From: Pontiella desulfatans
GTDB taxonomy: Bacteria > Verrucomicrobiota > Kiritimatiellia > Kiritimatiellales > Pontiellaceae
DNA: 64,000 nucleotides
NCBI RefSeq assembly: GCF_900890425.1
Contig: NZ_CAAHFG010000001.1
Coordinates: 620,001 to 684,000 of the forward strand
Direction: 5' to 3'
A program made the position numbers and the translations under genes. The notes under the pieces were generated by a model, which was given only the letters and a program-made list of their open reading frames with translations, had not been told where the DNA came from and made no database searches. This document shows positions 41,858 through 51,866 of this stretch, piece after piece. Positions within the stretch are counted from its first letter, which is position 1. Every line of letters begins with the position of its first letter.

Positions 41858-43561
41858 GTGAAAAAAATCTGTATTATAGCTATATTGTTAGGGGTGGCAT
41901 TCCATTCGGCTTCTGCGGATAAGCAGAACGTCATGATGATCGTGTTAGACGATATGAATGACTGGCTAGGAGTGATGGGTGGACATCCGCAGGCGAAGAC
42001 CCCGAACATGGACCGTTTGGCGAGTGAAGGAGTGCTGTTTCTGAATGCCCATGCGAATGTCGGGGTCTGTTCGCCTTCGCGTGCGAGCTTTATGTCCGGT
42101 GTGCATCCGCTTTCAAGCGGGTGTTGGGGGTTCAATAATCCGTTGCAGAACGAGGTGCTGAATGACTCGAAGAACTTGCCGGAACTAGCGCGCGAAAATG
42201 GATTCAAGGCCTATCAAACGGGGAAGGTCTTCCACCATGTTCCCCAAACGGCCTGGACACAGAAAGGGATAAAAAAATATCACGGGCCGATGGCATGGGA
42301 CGGCCAAAAGGTAGCCTTGCATCCGTCTTGTCCTGAAACCATGGCCGAACTCGGCGCTCTGGATTCCACCTATGCTTCTCTGTCGGATGTTCCTTCTGTC
42401 GGTGGCTACACCGGTTGGTGGGATTCCAATTCAAGAAAACCGTTTCGTTATGTATCTGAGGATGATCGCGATCTGATGACCGATGAACAGAGCGTTGAAT
42501 GGTTCCGGAAAAAGATGGTTGCGCTGGAGCGGAACAAGAATGCCGAACCGTTTATGATGGCGTTCGGCATCATGCGACCGCACACGCCGCTGGTGGTTCC
42601 TCAAACCTTTTTTGATCAATTCACGCTCGAAGATGTCCAGCTTCCCGTCATGAAAAAAGACGATATCGATGATCTTCCATGGGGCGAAGGTTCGCGTGGG
42701 CGACAAACCATAGAGGCGTTGCGCGCCGGCGCGGACGATCCCGAGCTGGAGTTTAAAAAATACGTTCAGGCCTATCTGGCTTCGGTGGCCTTTGCCGACG
42801 ACATCGTGGGGCAGACGCTCGCGATTCTGGACGGCAGCCGTTTTAAGGAAAACACGGTTGTCGTGCTGTTCAGTGACCATGGTTATAATATCGGGGAAAA
42901 AGAATATCTCTGGAAATATAATCTATGGGAAGAGAGCACGCGTGTGCCGCTCATCATCCGTGATTCGCGCTACGCGGCAAGTGCCGGGAAAACGGTCGGC
43001 CATCCGGTCAGCCTGATTGATGTTTTTCCCACGATCACCGATCTTTGCGGTATTACGGGGGAGACGGTGAAGGGTTCCCGTGGTGCGCCGGTCGATGGGC
43101 ACAGCCTTCGGCCATTCCTGGAGCATCCGCAAACGACCGAGTGGGATGGGCCGGATGCCGCCCTTTCAGTTATTGCCAGTTGGAAATCGCAAAAGCCTGT
43201 TGATCAGCATCTTTCTATCCGGACAAAAGACTGGCGATATACCCGGTATGAAGGCGGGGGCGAAGAGTTGTATGATCATCGCAATGATCCGAATGAATGG
43301 AACAATCTGGCTCATCATCCGGAGTACGATGCCATCAAAGTAAAACTGGCTGCCCAAATGAATGCGATGGTTCCAAAAACAACGCCGAAAGCAAATGTGC
43401 CCAAACAGGAGACTGCTGCAAAGACGGCGGATGAGTTGTGGAAGGATAAATATTTCGGCTGGCATCCTGATGCGGATACAGACAACGATGGTGAATTAAG
43501 CTGGGAGGAATACAAGACGCATAAGACGGCGTTGGATGCAAAGAAAGCCGGCTCGAACTAA
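41858..43561 (+). CDS. Exported family S1 sulfatase with EF-hand tail (second copy type)
   Basis: About 567 residues if started at GTG 41858, giving signal peptide KKICIIAILLGVAFHSASA; an ATG at 41843 overlaps the previous gene by 11 bp. Formylglycine motif C71-SPSR (CSPSRASFMSG), metal motifs 'VMMIVLDDMNDW' and 'VVLFSDHGYNIGEKEY'. The C-terminal DTDNDGELSWEE is again a perfect EF-hand loop, and the W-K-x-x-YF-x-x-x-P context is shared with the upstream sulfatase. Similar but clearly diverged, so the pair probably act on different sulfate positions of one polymer. Confidence 0.93.
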   Translation: MKKICIIAILLGVAFHSASADKQNVMMIVLDDMNDWLGVMGGHPQAKTPNMDRLASEGVLFLNAHANVGVCSPSRASFMSGVHPLSSGCWGFNNPLQNEVLNDSKNLPELARENGFKAYQTGKVFHHVPQTAWTQKGIKKYHGPMAWDGQKVALHPSCPETMAELGALDSTYASLSDVPSVGGYTGWWDSNSRKPFRYVSEDDRDLMTDEQSVEWFRKKMVALERNKNAEPFMMAFGIMRPHTPLVVPQTFFDQFTLEDVQLPVMKKDDIDDLPWGEGSRGRQTIEALRAGADDPELEFKKYVQAYLASVAFADDIVGQTLAILDGSRFKENTVVVLFSDHGYNIGEKEYLWKYNLWEESTRVPLIIRDSRYAASAGKTVGHPVSLIDVFPTITDLCGITGETVKGSRGAPVDGHSLRPFLEHPQTTEWDGPDAALSVIASWKSQKPVDQHLSIRTKDWRYTRYEGGGEELYDHRNDPNEWNNLAHHPEYDAIKVKLAAQMNAMVPKTTPKANVPKQETAAKTADELWKDKYFGWHPDADTDNDGELSWEEYKTHKTALDAKKAGSN

Positions 43562-43593
43562 TTTCCGGCAGCGTTTTTTGAAAGGACGATATA

Positions 43594-46482
43594 ATGAAAA
43601 AACTAATGTTTGCCCTCGCGGCGCTGGTGGTTGCAATGATTGGAAATGCGGAGTTGCGTGAATCTCAATCGCTGGACGGAGAATGGAACATTGTTTTTGA
43701 TGCCGCCAATGAAGGACGGGCTGCGGAATGGCATACGCATGACGTTTTCCAGGCATTGGAAAGCCGGCCGATTCCAGTGCCCAGCTGCTGGGAAGAGATT
43801 GTACAGGATTATGAAGGGGTGGTCACCTATGGCAAAACCTTCAGTATTCCCAAGGATTGGAAAGGGAAGACCGTCCGGCTTCAGTTTGATGCGGTAAACT
43901 ATATTTCCGAAGTTTGGCTGAATGATCATTGCGTTGGACGTCATGAAGGTGGATACAGTCCGTTTGAGTTCCGCGTCGATGACCTGCTGGACTATGATCG
44001 TGAAAACTTTCTTTCCCTGCGCGTAGTGGGCCCGATTGTGACACGCGAAGATCTGGTGATTGATGGACTGGGCAAAAACGATGCGCCGCATTGGCGTGGG
44101 GCCATTGTCGGCGGTATCTGGCAGTCCGTACGATTGGTGGCGGCCGGCCCCGTCACCATTGACGATGTATTTGTGATCCCCCGATTGGCCGACGATTCAG
44201 CCAAGGTAGAACTTACGCTCAATAATACCGGTACAAAGCGGCTGGGAAAAAAAGTCCATGTTTCGATCTCCCATGAGGGACAGATCGTAGCTGAACATAA
44301 GGAGTCAATGCTGCTGGATCCGGGGACAAACAAAGGCGATTGGACGGTTAAGATTCCTGATGCCCAATACTGGTTGCCCGATGCGCCGAACCTCTACACC
44401 GTTTCGGTCTCGGTGGACGGTTCCGATGAGGAGTCCGCCCGCTTCGGGATGCGTGAACTGACGATTAAAGACAAGGAATTTTTACTGAACGGTGAGCCGG
44501 TTTATATCAAAGCGGCATTTTTTGAAGGCCTTTATCCGACAAAACTGGCCCTGCCGGATAATATGGAAATGGCACATCGCGAAATCCAGTTGGCGAAAGA
44601 TGCCGGGTTCAATATGATCCGCCCATGGCGTAAACCACCGCCGCCGGCATGGCTTGACCTTTGTGATGAAATGGGTGTGCTCGTCATTGGCGGGCTGCCG
44701 ATTGAATGCATGAAACAGTGGCCGACCGTGACGCCGGATATGCCGCGCCGCATTGAACATGAAGTGCGTGCTGCCATCATGCGCGACCGGAACCGTGCAT
44801 GCATCGTGCAGTGGGAAATCTTTAATGAAATCTGGCGGGCCGAGCTCAAGCGGATGAAACATCCGATGTCGATGCTGGCCCGCGAGCTGGATCCATCGCG
44901 GATGATTCTTGATGAATCCGGGGGCTTTGCGGACGGAGCGAATATCTATCTGCCCTATAAGGTGGAACCAACGAAATTTAATGACATTCATATTTATTGC
45001 GGCGCACCGATTAACGACGATACTTATAACTCATTTCTTTCATTGGGTATGACCCCGCAGGAGATGAACGCGGTCGGTTTTGATCCGAAAAGGGTGAGAA
45101 ATAAACATGCTCATCCGGGGCTGATGTCGCTGGTTTCAGAGATTGGTTACGGTAGTATTCCGGACGTGGTGGAGAATAATAAGCGGTTCCGTGAAAAGGG
45201 CAATCCGCTCGTGCCGCCATACCGATATCACCAGATGCTTGAGGAGACCACGGCCCAGGTGCTGAAAGAGAGTGGTCTGGATGCCATTTATCCAAGTGTG
45301 CAGGAGTTTTGTATTGAGCAACAGCAGATTCATTCCGATGCCAATAAACGCATGATCGAGGCGATACGTTCCAACCCCTTGGTTCGCGGGTATTGTGTGC
45401 ATGCGCTAACCGGTGGTGATTGGGTGCTCGGGGCGGGACTGCTCGATCTGTGGCGTAATCCAAAGCAGTCCTACTATGGAACCAAAGAAGCCAACGCCCC
45501 GCGTTATCTTGCGGTTCGGGTAATGCCTCGTAATATTTATGCCGGACAGGATGCGAAAGTTCGTGTGACCGGGATTAATGATTTAGGGATGATCGGCGGG
45601 TCGCTTACGGTTCAGCTTGTCAATGAATCGGGTAAGCCGGTGAAAAAGTGGTCGCGCAACGTTGAACTAGGCAAAGGCGTATCCAACTTGTTGGAAGAAG
45701 CTCTCGATGCCTCTAAGCTATCGGGCGCATTCAAGGCAGAGGTTTCCCTGAAAGATGCCTCGGGTGCTTTGGTTGCCCAGAACACGTTCGGCTTTGATGT
45801 TTTCGGTTCAAAGGATCTACTAACTCCTTCTGCAAAAATTGCGGTGCTGGATTCGAATAATAAGTTGAAACCTTTCCTGGAAAAATCGGGTATTCCCTTC
45901 GTGGAATTCAATAAGGATACCCCGGAGTCGATGCCGGTTTATGTGGTGGATAATGAAGCGAAGACTTCGGCTCTCAAAACCCGGTTCCAGACGCTGGAAC
46001 AATTTGTGAAGGATGGCGGAACGGCGGTATACCTTCAGGCTCTGCGCCGCCCGGGGAATGTCTATTGGGGCGCGCAGCTCCCATCCGATGAGGTCCTGCC
46101 GATCGAAAAAGATAAAGAGCATGCGCTGGGCCTGTGGGTCGGCGTGTCGCACATCGTGACGGATCATCCGGTATTTGACGGACTCCCGGTCAATTGCATG
46201 ATGGGGCAGGAATATGAAAATGTCTGGTCGCCCTATGTCCTTAAAGACATGGGGAACGATCTGATTGTGGGTTCTATCAGCTATGGTTTTTATGCCGGCG
46301 AAAAAACGCATATGCAGAGTTACATCGGTCCTGAACCTGCGTTCTTTGGTATGGATATGGGAGTCGTGCCGCATGGTAACGGACGATATGTGCTTAATAC
46401 GCTGCGCCTGGTGGAAAATCTGGGTTCCGATCCGGTGGCCGATAAGATCCTGTTCAATATAATCCAATGGACGGCGGAATAA
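43594..46482 (+). CDS. Exported glycoside hydrolase family 2 enzyme
   Basis: 962 residues with signal peptide MKKLMFALAALVVAMIGNA and AAAGGAC ribosome site. GH2 sugar-binding jelly roll (~25-200, 'YGKTFSIPKDWKGKTVRLQF', 'EVWLNDHCVGRHEGGYSPF'), Ig-like domain (~200-290), TIM barrel (~290-600) with acid/base E412 in WEIFNEIW and probable nucleophile E516 in LVSEIGYG, then a C-terminal ~350-residue extension. GH2 covers beta-galactosidases, beta-glucuronidases and beta-mannosidases; the neighbours favour a galactosidase acting on carrageenan oligosaccharides. It is in the same operon as both sulfatases (32 bp gap). Confidence 0.9.
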   Translation: MKKLMFALAALVVAMIGNAELRESQSLDGEWNIVFDAANEGRAAEWHTHDVFQALESRPIPVPSCWEEIVQDYEGVVTYGKTFSIPKDWKGKTVRLQFDAVNYISEVWLNDHCVGRHEGGYSPFEFRVDDLLDYDRENFLSLRVVGPIVTREDLVIDGLGKNDAPHWRGAIVGGIWQSVRLVAAGPVTIDDVFVIPRLADDSAKVELTLNNTGTKRLGKKVHVSISHEGQIVAEHKESMLLDPGTNKGDWTVKIPDAQYWLPDAPNLYTVSVSVDGSDEESARFGMRELTIKDKEFLLNGEPVYIKAAFFEGLYPTKLALPDNMEMAHREIQLAKDAGFNMIRPWRKPPPPAWLDLCDEMGVLVIGGLPIECMKQWPTVTPDMPRRIEHEVRAAIMRDRNRACIVQWEIFNEIWRAELKRMKHPMSMLARELDPSRMILDESGGFADGANIYLPYKVEPTKFNDIHIYCGAPINDDTYNSFLSLGMTPQEMNAVGFDPKRVRNKHAHPGLMSLVSEIGYGSIPDVVENNKRFREKGNPLVPPYRYHQMLEETTAQVLKESGLDAIYPSVQEFCIEQQQIHSDANKRMIEAIRSNPLVRGYCVHALTGGDWVLGAGLLDLWRNPKQSYYGTKEANAPRYLAVRVMPRNIYAGQDAKVRVTGINDLGMIGGSLTVQLVNESGKPVKKWSRNVELGKGVSNLLEEALDASKLSGAFKAEVSLKDASGALVAQNTFGFDVFGSKDLLTPSAKIAVLDSNNKLKPFLEKSGIPFVEFNKDTPESMPVYVVDNEAKTSALKTRFQTLEQFVKDGGTAVYLQALRRPGNVYWGAQLPSDEVLPIEKDKEHALGLWVGVSHIVTDHPVFDGLPVNCMMGQEYENVWSPYVLKDMGNDLIVGSISYGFYAGEKTHMQSYIGPEPAFFGMDMGVVPHGNGRYVLNTLRLVENLGSDPVADKILFNIIQWTAE

Positions 46483-46486
46483 ACGG

Positions 46487-47908
46487 ATGGGATTGACGGC
46501 ATACATGTTATCGTTCTGGTGCGCATTGAGCGTGGTGGCTGGATTTGCAGCACCTGCTCTTTTCAATATGACCGAAATCCGTGATGCCTCCACATTGAAA
46601 GAGGACATCCAGCGGGATTGGCATACCGTTTCCGGAAAACTGAAAACCCGGCAAAAAGTAATGACGATCAGCGTCGGCGAACTTTGGCCGGGTCAGGACT
46701 ATCGGGTGCCGGTGCGCTTGATTGTTCCTGCTGAGGCGAAAGCAAAAGGCTTCTGGCTGACGGGTGGACATCAGCTGAAAGGATTTGAGGGCGATGCCGC
46801 GCTCAATCGTTTAGCGACAGAGCTGCTGGAGGGAGGCGTCGGTGTCGTGCATACGATTGTGCAGGAGCCGGGCACCTGGGGACAGAAGACGCTGGGGAAT
46901 GAGATGGGTACCCGTTTTCTGAAAACCCTGAATCCCCGATATTCCATTCAGTATTGGGGATGGCCGGCTTCGTTGATGCGGGCGGTTACGGCGGCGTATG
47001 CGGAAGAGGAATATTTTGAAGTTGGAAACGTCGTGGTTTCCGGCGGCTCTAAAAACGGGGCATCCCCCTCAGTGGCCCTGATTCATGATGATCGCATCAC
47101 CGCGCAGCATGCAACGGTTTCACCCTTATGGGAATCTCCATTGCGTCTTTGTGATTCCAAGGCTTGGAATAGATTGCGGGACTACAATAAAGAGGCCGGT
47201 GTCAAACGCCCGCACCATTTCCTCGGTGGAACCTATGGCCCGGTGTATAACGAGGATGCGCTCCGGATGGGAAGAAGCTGGGAGGATTTGCAGCAATTAG
47301 CAGGCGAGATGGCCGATGCGGTTTTTATCTCCAAAAATTTCCAGGCATTGAAAAAACGCGGCGCTGCAATGCTGTTTGAGCCGGGGACTCATGATTTTGT
47401 CTGTTTTGATGTGGCCTGGGGCGGAGAGCATTATCCGGGAATCCCGGTATTTTATCAGCCCAATTCCGGGCATGGAAAAAAGTCTAAACATCCCGGAGCC
47501 ATACAAGGGGTGCAGAATCATGATGCGCTGTTACTGTATCACTTCTTCCCCGGTGAGACCGATTCATTGCTTTCGGTGCCGGAAATGGAAATACATCGTG
47601 AAAATGACGAAGTAGTCGTGACCGTGAAGTTTGCTGAAAACGATCCGGCGGAAGGAGGGCGCTTGTATTGGATGTTTGATCGTCCGCCGGAAGGGTCGGA
47701 TGCATACCTGAAGCTCTTGATACCCGATGACAATTGGATGGAAATGAAATGGGATGAGGAAAAAACAGGCTGGTCTGGAAGGATTCCGGTCCGGGATGGA
47801 TCAACAAGCATTGATCTTTTTTCCTGTCATTGGAAGCATGTTGAAGCGCCGTTAAGAACGCTGCAAACCGCTATTTCTTCTCCCTACAAGCGGGTCGTTT
47901 TGGATTAG
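46487..47908 (+). CDS. PhoPQ-activated pathogenicity-related-type alpha/beta hydrolase
   Basis: 473 residues, 4 bp after the GH2 stop; N-terminal hydrophobic signal (TAYMLSFWCALSVVAGFAA). The nucleophile elbow VVVSGGSKNGASP (S188) matches the GASKRG-type elbow of the PhoPQ_related family (PF10142), and 'MLFEPGTHDF' supplies the likely catalytic Asp/His region. These proteins are probably exported esterases or peptidases of unknown substrate. In this operon a carbohydrate-esterase role is possible. A C-terminal Fn3-like beta region follows (~380-473). Confidence 0.78.
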   Translation: MGLTAYMLSFWCALSVVAGFAAPALFNMTEIRDASTLKEDIQRDWHTVSGKLKTRQKVMTISVGELWPGQDYRVPVRLIVPAEAKAKGFWLTGGHQLKGFEGDAALNRLATELLEGGVGVVHTIVQEPGTWGQKTLGNEMGTRFLKTLNPRYSIQYWGWPASLMRAVTAAYAEEEYFEVGNVVVSGGSKNGASPSVALIHDDRITAQHATVSPLWESPLRLCDSKAWNRLRDYNKEAGVKRPHHFLGGTYGPVYNEDALRMGRSWEDLQQLAGEMADAVFISKNFQALKKRGAAMLFEPGTHDFVCFDVAWGGEHYPGIPVFYQPNSGHGKKSKHPGAIQGVQNHDALLLYHFFPGETDSLLSVPEMEIHRENDEVVVTVKFAENDPAEGGRLYWMFDRPPEGSDAYLKLLIPDDNWMEMKWDEEKTGWSGRIPVRDGSTSIDLFSCHWKHVEAPLRTLQTAISSPYKRVVLD

Positions 47909-47972
47909 AGTTTTTGAGAGTTTTAAGATGACGTTTTGAGGAATGAGTCGGGCCAGGGGGTCAAGTTGGCTG

Positions 47973-47992
47973 ACCTGTAGGTTTCACCAGAT
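47973..47992 (+). promoter_or_regulatory. Lux-box-like operator 2 (sulfatase-GH50 operon)
   Basis: ACCTGTAGGTTTCACCAGAT, 79 bp upstream of the sulfatase start. Its first nine bases equal those of the Vibrio fischeri lux box. TACGCT (48014-48019) as a -10 would place the centre near -43. Confidence 0.68.
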
Positions 47993-48071
47993 GCTTTTTT
48001 CACAGGGCAGAGGTACGCTTAGAGGTAATTGTAATCATGGAACAACTGTATTCGTGCATATATTGTTCTAT

Positions 48072-49634
48072 ATGAATAACTTGAGTTTTTTTATGAGAAA
48101 TAGATCTATAATGGGTATCGGGCTTGCGGGAACGCTGGCGGTTTTGGCTCAGGCAGCCGATCAACCGAATGTGGTTATTATTTACGGTGATGATGTCGGG
48201 TACGGCGATGTTGGGGCATATGGCTCTGAAATGATTCCTACACCGAACATTGACCGGTTGGCGGCTCAGGGGTTGCGTTTCACGGATGGTCATTGTTCTG
48301 CCGCCACCTGCACTCCGTCGCGTTTTTCCATGCTGACCGGCATTCATGGCTTCCGCCACAATGCACGTGTTCTGCCTCCGAATGCACCGCTGATTGTTCC
48401 GACCGATAAGCTGACCCTTCCGAAGCTTTTTAAAAAATCGGGCTATCAGACCGCGGTGATAGGTAAATGGCACCTAGGTATCGGTGAAAAGGGAAAACCT
48501 GTGGATTGGAACGGGGATGTGAAACCCGGTCCGTTGGAAGTCGGATTTGATTATTCCTTCCTGCTGCCCTCCACCAATGACCGTGTACCTTGCGTACTGA
48601 TGCGCAATCATCGGGTGATCGGCCAGGACCCGAAGGATCCGCTCTATGTCGGGAATAAACTGAAAGAGGTTCAGAAACTTGGCAGTACACAGTATCCGGA
48701 TGGAAAGACCCACCGTGAGGCCATGACCTTTTATCCGAGCACACACGATCATGATAACAGCATTATCAATGGGGTCGGCCGTATCGGCTACCAGTCAGGC
48801 GGAAAGTCAGCGCTGTGGGACGATGCGACCCTCTCGGATGTATTTGTGGAAGAGATGGAACGCTATATCGCGGATCATAAAGAGACGCCCTTCTTCCTGT
48901 ACTTTGCCTCGCAGGATATTCATGTGCCGCGTGTGCCGCACCCGCGTTTCCGGGGGAAGACCAAGCTGGGTTATCGCGGTGATGCCATGGTGCAGTTCGA
49001 CTGGTCGGTCGGGGAAATCATGAAGGCGCTCGATAAACATGGTCTGGCTGAAAATACGATCGTCATATTCTCCAGCGATAACGGGCCGGTTTATGACGAT
49101 GGCTACGCCGACGGAACCACCGTGCTCTGCTCCCAAGAGGAAGGGGAAAAGGGGCATGACGGCTCCGGTGTCTGGCGCGGCGGAAAATACCAGATTTATG
49201 AAGGTGGAACGCGGGTGCCGTTTATTGTTCGCTGGCCGGCACGAGTCCTGCCGGGCACATCGGATGCATTGGTGAGCCAGATTGACCTGCTGGCTTCATT
49301 CGCCGAGTTGTTGGATGTTTCGTTGGGTGATGGAGACGGTTCGGACAGCCGCAGTTCGTTGGCGGCGTTCCTTGGAGATGATCCCGACGGGCAGGAATAT
49401 ATGATCGAAGAATCATTCGGCTTGGCCTTACGCAAAGGCGAGTGGAAGTACATCGAGCCTTCTCTGCCGAAATGGCCGCCGGGCCGACCGGCTATAGAGC
49501 GATCCCTTTATAATCTTTCAACGGATCCTTCGGAGACGACCAACGTGATTGCGGACTATCCTGAAGTGGCCGGTGAACTGGAGCAACAACTCAAAAAATG
49601 GGTGGAGGCGAAGGGAATACGCAGCCTCAAGTAG
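48072..49634 (+). CDS. Exported arylsulfatase-type S1 sulfatase
   Basis: About 520 residues from ATG 48072, chosen because a signal peptide follows (RSIMGIGLAGTLAVLAQAA); the frame is open back to 47943, and ATG 48093 is also possible. Metal motif 'PNVVIIYGDDVGYGDVGAYG', formylglycine motif C80-TPSR (CTPSRFSMLTG), 'TAVIGKWHLGIG', and 'NTIVIFSSDNGPVYDDGY'. These are the arylsulfatase A-like signatures, distinct from the iduronate-type sulfatases in this locus. No EF-hand tail. First gene of a two-gene operon with the GH50-type enzyme. Confidence 0.92.
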   Translation: MNNLSFFMRNRSIMGIGLAGTLAVLAQAADQPNVVIIYGDDVGYGDVGAYGSEMIPTPNIDRLAAQGLRFTDGHCSAATCTPSRFSMLTGIHGFRHNARVLPPNAPLIVPTDKLTLPKLFKKSGYQTAVIGKWHLGIGEKGKPVDWNGDVKPGPLEVGFDYSFLLPSTNDRVPCVLMRNHRVIGQDPKDPLYVGNKLKEVQKLGSTQYPDGKTHREAMTFYPSTHDHDNSIINGVGRIGYQSGGKSALWDDATLSDVFVEEMERYIADHKETPFFLYFASQDIHVPRVPHPRFRGKTKLGYRGDAMVQFDWSVGEIMKALDKHGLAENTIVIFSSDNGPVYDDGYADGTTVLCSQEEGEKGHDGSGVWRGGKYQIYEGGTRVPFIVRWPARVLPGTSDALVSQIDLLASFAELLDVSLGDGDGSDSRSSLAAFLGDDPDGQEYMIEESFGLALRKGEWKYIEPSLPKWPPGRPAIERSLYNLSTDPSETTNVIADYPEVAGELEQQLKKWVEAKGIRSLK

Positions 49635-49637
49635 AAG

Positions 49638-51665
49638 ATGGATGAAATGAAAATTAGAGTGAATAAGATCATGCTTCGAAATGTTGCCGTATGGTGGGTT
49701 TTTACAGCAGGTAGCGTAGCGGTTTGCGTTGCGGAAAAAATGATCCCGCCGCTGGAGGATCCAGCTCCGCTAAAACTGCCAATGCGAGTTATGGATTTTG
49801 AAGATGGAATCATTCAGGGCGAACGACCGAACGATGGAGGGCCCCTTCTGGCGGCGATCCGGCCCGCGGGAACCCCTTGGGACTGTTCCAGGAAGCTGTG
49901 GCTTTTACTGGATGTGGAAAACCGGGGCAACGGGCAGGTGCTGGTGCGCGCAGAGGTATCCTCGGAGAAAAATCAAGGATGGGGGTCGAATAAGGGGGCG
50001 GTTGTGGTTCCGGTTGGGCAGACTAAAACGTTGCCGGTTTTAATTATCCGGGGGGAAGTCGGAGAGCGAACGGAAGAGCTGACGGGGCTGTTCGATCGTA
50101 TGCGCGGCTACCCCGGAGGACATCAGCAAACGAGCTGGCGTGTGATTAATGCCTCGTTATTGAACCGGGTGAAACTAGAGTTTTTTACGGATGCCGAGTC
50201 GGTGGATTGTAAAGTATCCAACCTGCGCGGTGCTGTGGATTTTCAACTTCCAACAATGGCTGAACTGAAAAAATATTATGTTCCGGCGACGGATCAATAT
50301 GGCCAGAACCGTCATGCTGACTGGAAGTTTAAGATTAAATCGAATGAAGATCTTGCGGCTACGCATGCCGCAGAGCTGCAGTGGCTTGAACAGTTCAAGA
50401 CCTTGGAAGACCGCACCCGGTATGGGGGGTGGACCGGCAACGTACAGTTCGAGGCCACGGGGCATTTCCGGACGGTGGAAAAAAATGGCGTCTGGTGGCT
50501 GGTGGATCCTGAGGGACATCCGTTCTGGTCGCTCGGTGCCACCGGCTTCAATCTGAACCTTGGAAGGACAAAAACGCCCGGAATCGGAAGCTGGAATCCG
50601 AGACAAAGTAATCTTAAGTTGAAATTTGGTGAGGCTTGGCAGGAAGAATATTCCCGCTTTACCCACGACCGGATCCGGGCGTGGGGCATGAATACATTGG
50701 GAAACTGGAGTAGTCCGGATTTTTACCGGATACAGAAGACCCCGTATGTGGTTGCAGTCCATTTCCGCCGCCCGTCGCTGCATGAGCCGGACGATAATGC
50801 GCACAGCAGTTTGCCGGATGTTTTTCATCCCGGTTATCGGGAAGCGGTGTTCAAGGCTGTGGAAAAATTTCCTAAAGAAGCGGTAGACCCCTGGTGCATC
50901 GGTTTCTTCATCGATAATGAACTGCCGTTTCAGCAACCGGTAACCCCGGCGCAGAAGGCCCTGCAATCCGGTGCGGATAATGCCTCCCGAATGGTATTCA
51001 TTGCTCAGCTTAAAGAAAAATATGCGACGATTGGGGCGCTGAACAAGGTTTGGAAGTCGGACTTTGCGCGATGGGATGCTGTCGCACCTGTTAAAGGAAA
51101 GTGGAGTGAGGAACGCAATGCAGACCTAGTGGGATTCAGTGAAGCGTGGTATCGGAAATACTATTCGATCTGTCGCGATGCCATGCGCGCGGGCGCACCG
51201 GATAAGCTCTATCTGGGCAGCCGGATTAATCATACGGAAAATTCAAGCGCGCTGAATATCTGCAGTGAATATGCCGATGTGGTCAGCATTAACTTCTATG
51301 ACTATACGCCGAACCGGTTTGAGCCGCCTGAAGGGTTCAACGCTCCGGTGATCATTGGGGAATATCATTTCGGCACGGTGTCAGAACGAGGTCTGTGGGG
51401 TAGCGGTCTCTGTTCCGGAATGGATATTCAACAAGCCTCCGACCTGTTCCGGAATTATACCCGAGAGGCAGTGAAGAATCGGCTGATCGTAGGCTCGCAC
51501 TGGTTTAAGTTCTCGGATCAACCGCTAACTGGCCGAGCCGACGGCGAAAACTATCGTATCGGATTTGTTGATGTAACCGATACCCCGTATCCGGAAATGG
51601 TCAAGGCTTGCCGGGCGGTTTCGGATGAAATGTACACCCTTAGAAATGCTCTGGAAAAAGAGTAG
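49638..51665 (+). CDS. GH50-type beta-agarase/galactosidase-like glycoside hydrolase
   Basis: 675 residues, 4 bp after the sulfatase stop. Signal peptide-like start (MLRNVAVWWVFTAGSVAVCVA after a short leader; several start codons possible). N-terminal beta-sandwich (~40-200) then a TIM barrel (~260-660) with WWLVDPEGHPFWSLGATG, E428 in CIGFFIDNELPF (acid/base) and E575 in VIIGEYHFGT (nucleophile), the pattern of GH50 beta-agarases. The natural bond could be in agarose or in desulfated carrageenan/porphyran chains. All catalytic residues are present. Confidence 0.82.
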   Translation: MDEMKIRVNKIMLRNVAVWWVFTAGSVAVCVAEKMIPPLEDPAPLKLPMRVMDFEDGIIQGERPNDGGPLLAAIRPAGTPWDCSRKLWLLLDVENRGNGQVLVRAEVSSEKNQGWGSNKGAVVVPVGQTKTLPVLIIRGEVGERTEELTGLFDRMRGYPGGHQQTSWRVINASLLNRVKLEFFTDAESVDCKVSNLRGAVDFQLPTMAELKKYYVPATDQYGQNRHADWKFKIKSNEDLAATHAAELQWLEQFKTLEDRTRYGGWTGNVQFEATGHFRTVEKNGVWWLVDPEGHPFWSLGATGFNLNLGRTKTPGIGSWNPRQSNLKLKFGEAWQEEYSRFTHDRIRAWGMNTLGNWSSPDFYRIQKTPYVVAVHFRRPSLHEPDDNAHSSLPDVFHPGYREAVFKAVEKFPKEAVDPWCIGFFIDNELPFQQPVTPAQKALQSGADNASRMVFIAQLKEKYATIGALNKVWKSDFARWDAVAPVKGKWSEERNADLVGFSEAWYRKYYSICRDAMRAGAPDKLYLGSRINHTENSSALNICSEYADVVSINFYDYTPNRFEPPEGFNAPVIIGEYHFGTVSERGLWGSGLCSGMDIQQASDLFRNYTREAVKNRLIVGSHWFKFSDQPLTGRADGENYRIGFVDVTDTPYPEMVKACRAVSDEMYTLRNALEKE

Positions 51666-51866
51666 GGCTATGCAACCGTTTTGGGTTGCCGGGATGGCGG
51701 TTGCGATCCCGCGGAATCAACGTGGCGTTGGCGGAATCAAATCATGGGCTGCTCCTTCTTTTAATCAGCAGTGTCTATTCGCTATTCCTGCAGGATCTTA
51801 TCTGCGGAATGTTCCGCCTCCCTTTCCTGTGTCGACAAGCATCCGTAAGATGTTATCGTTCTGAAG

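Noticed and set aside
51770..51800. Lux-box-like site upstream of the sensor kinase (CCTGCAGGATCTTATC)
   Set aside because: Only the left six to eight bases agree; the invariant T10-T11 and C15/G18 positions are not met.
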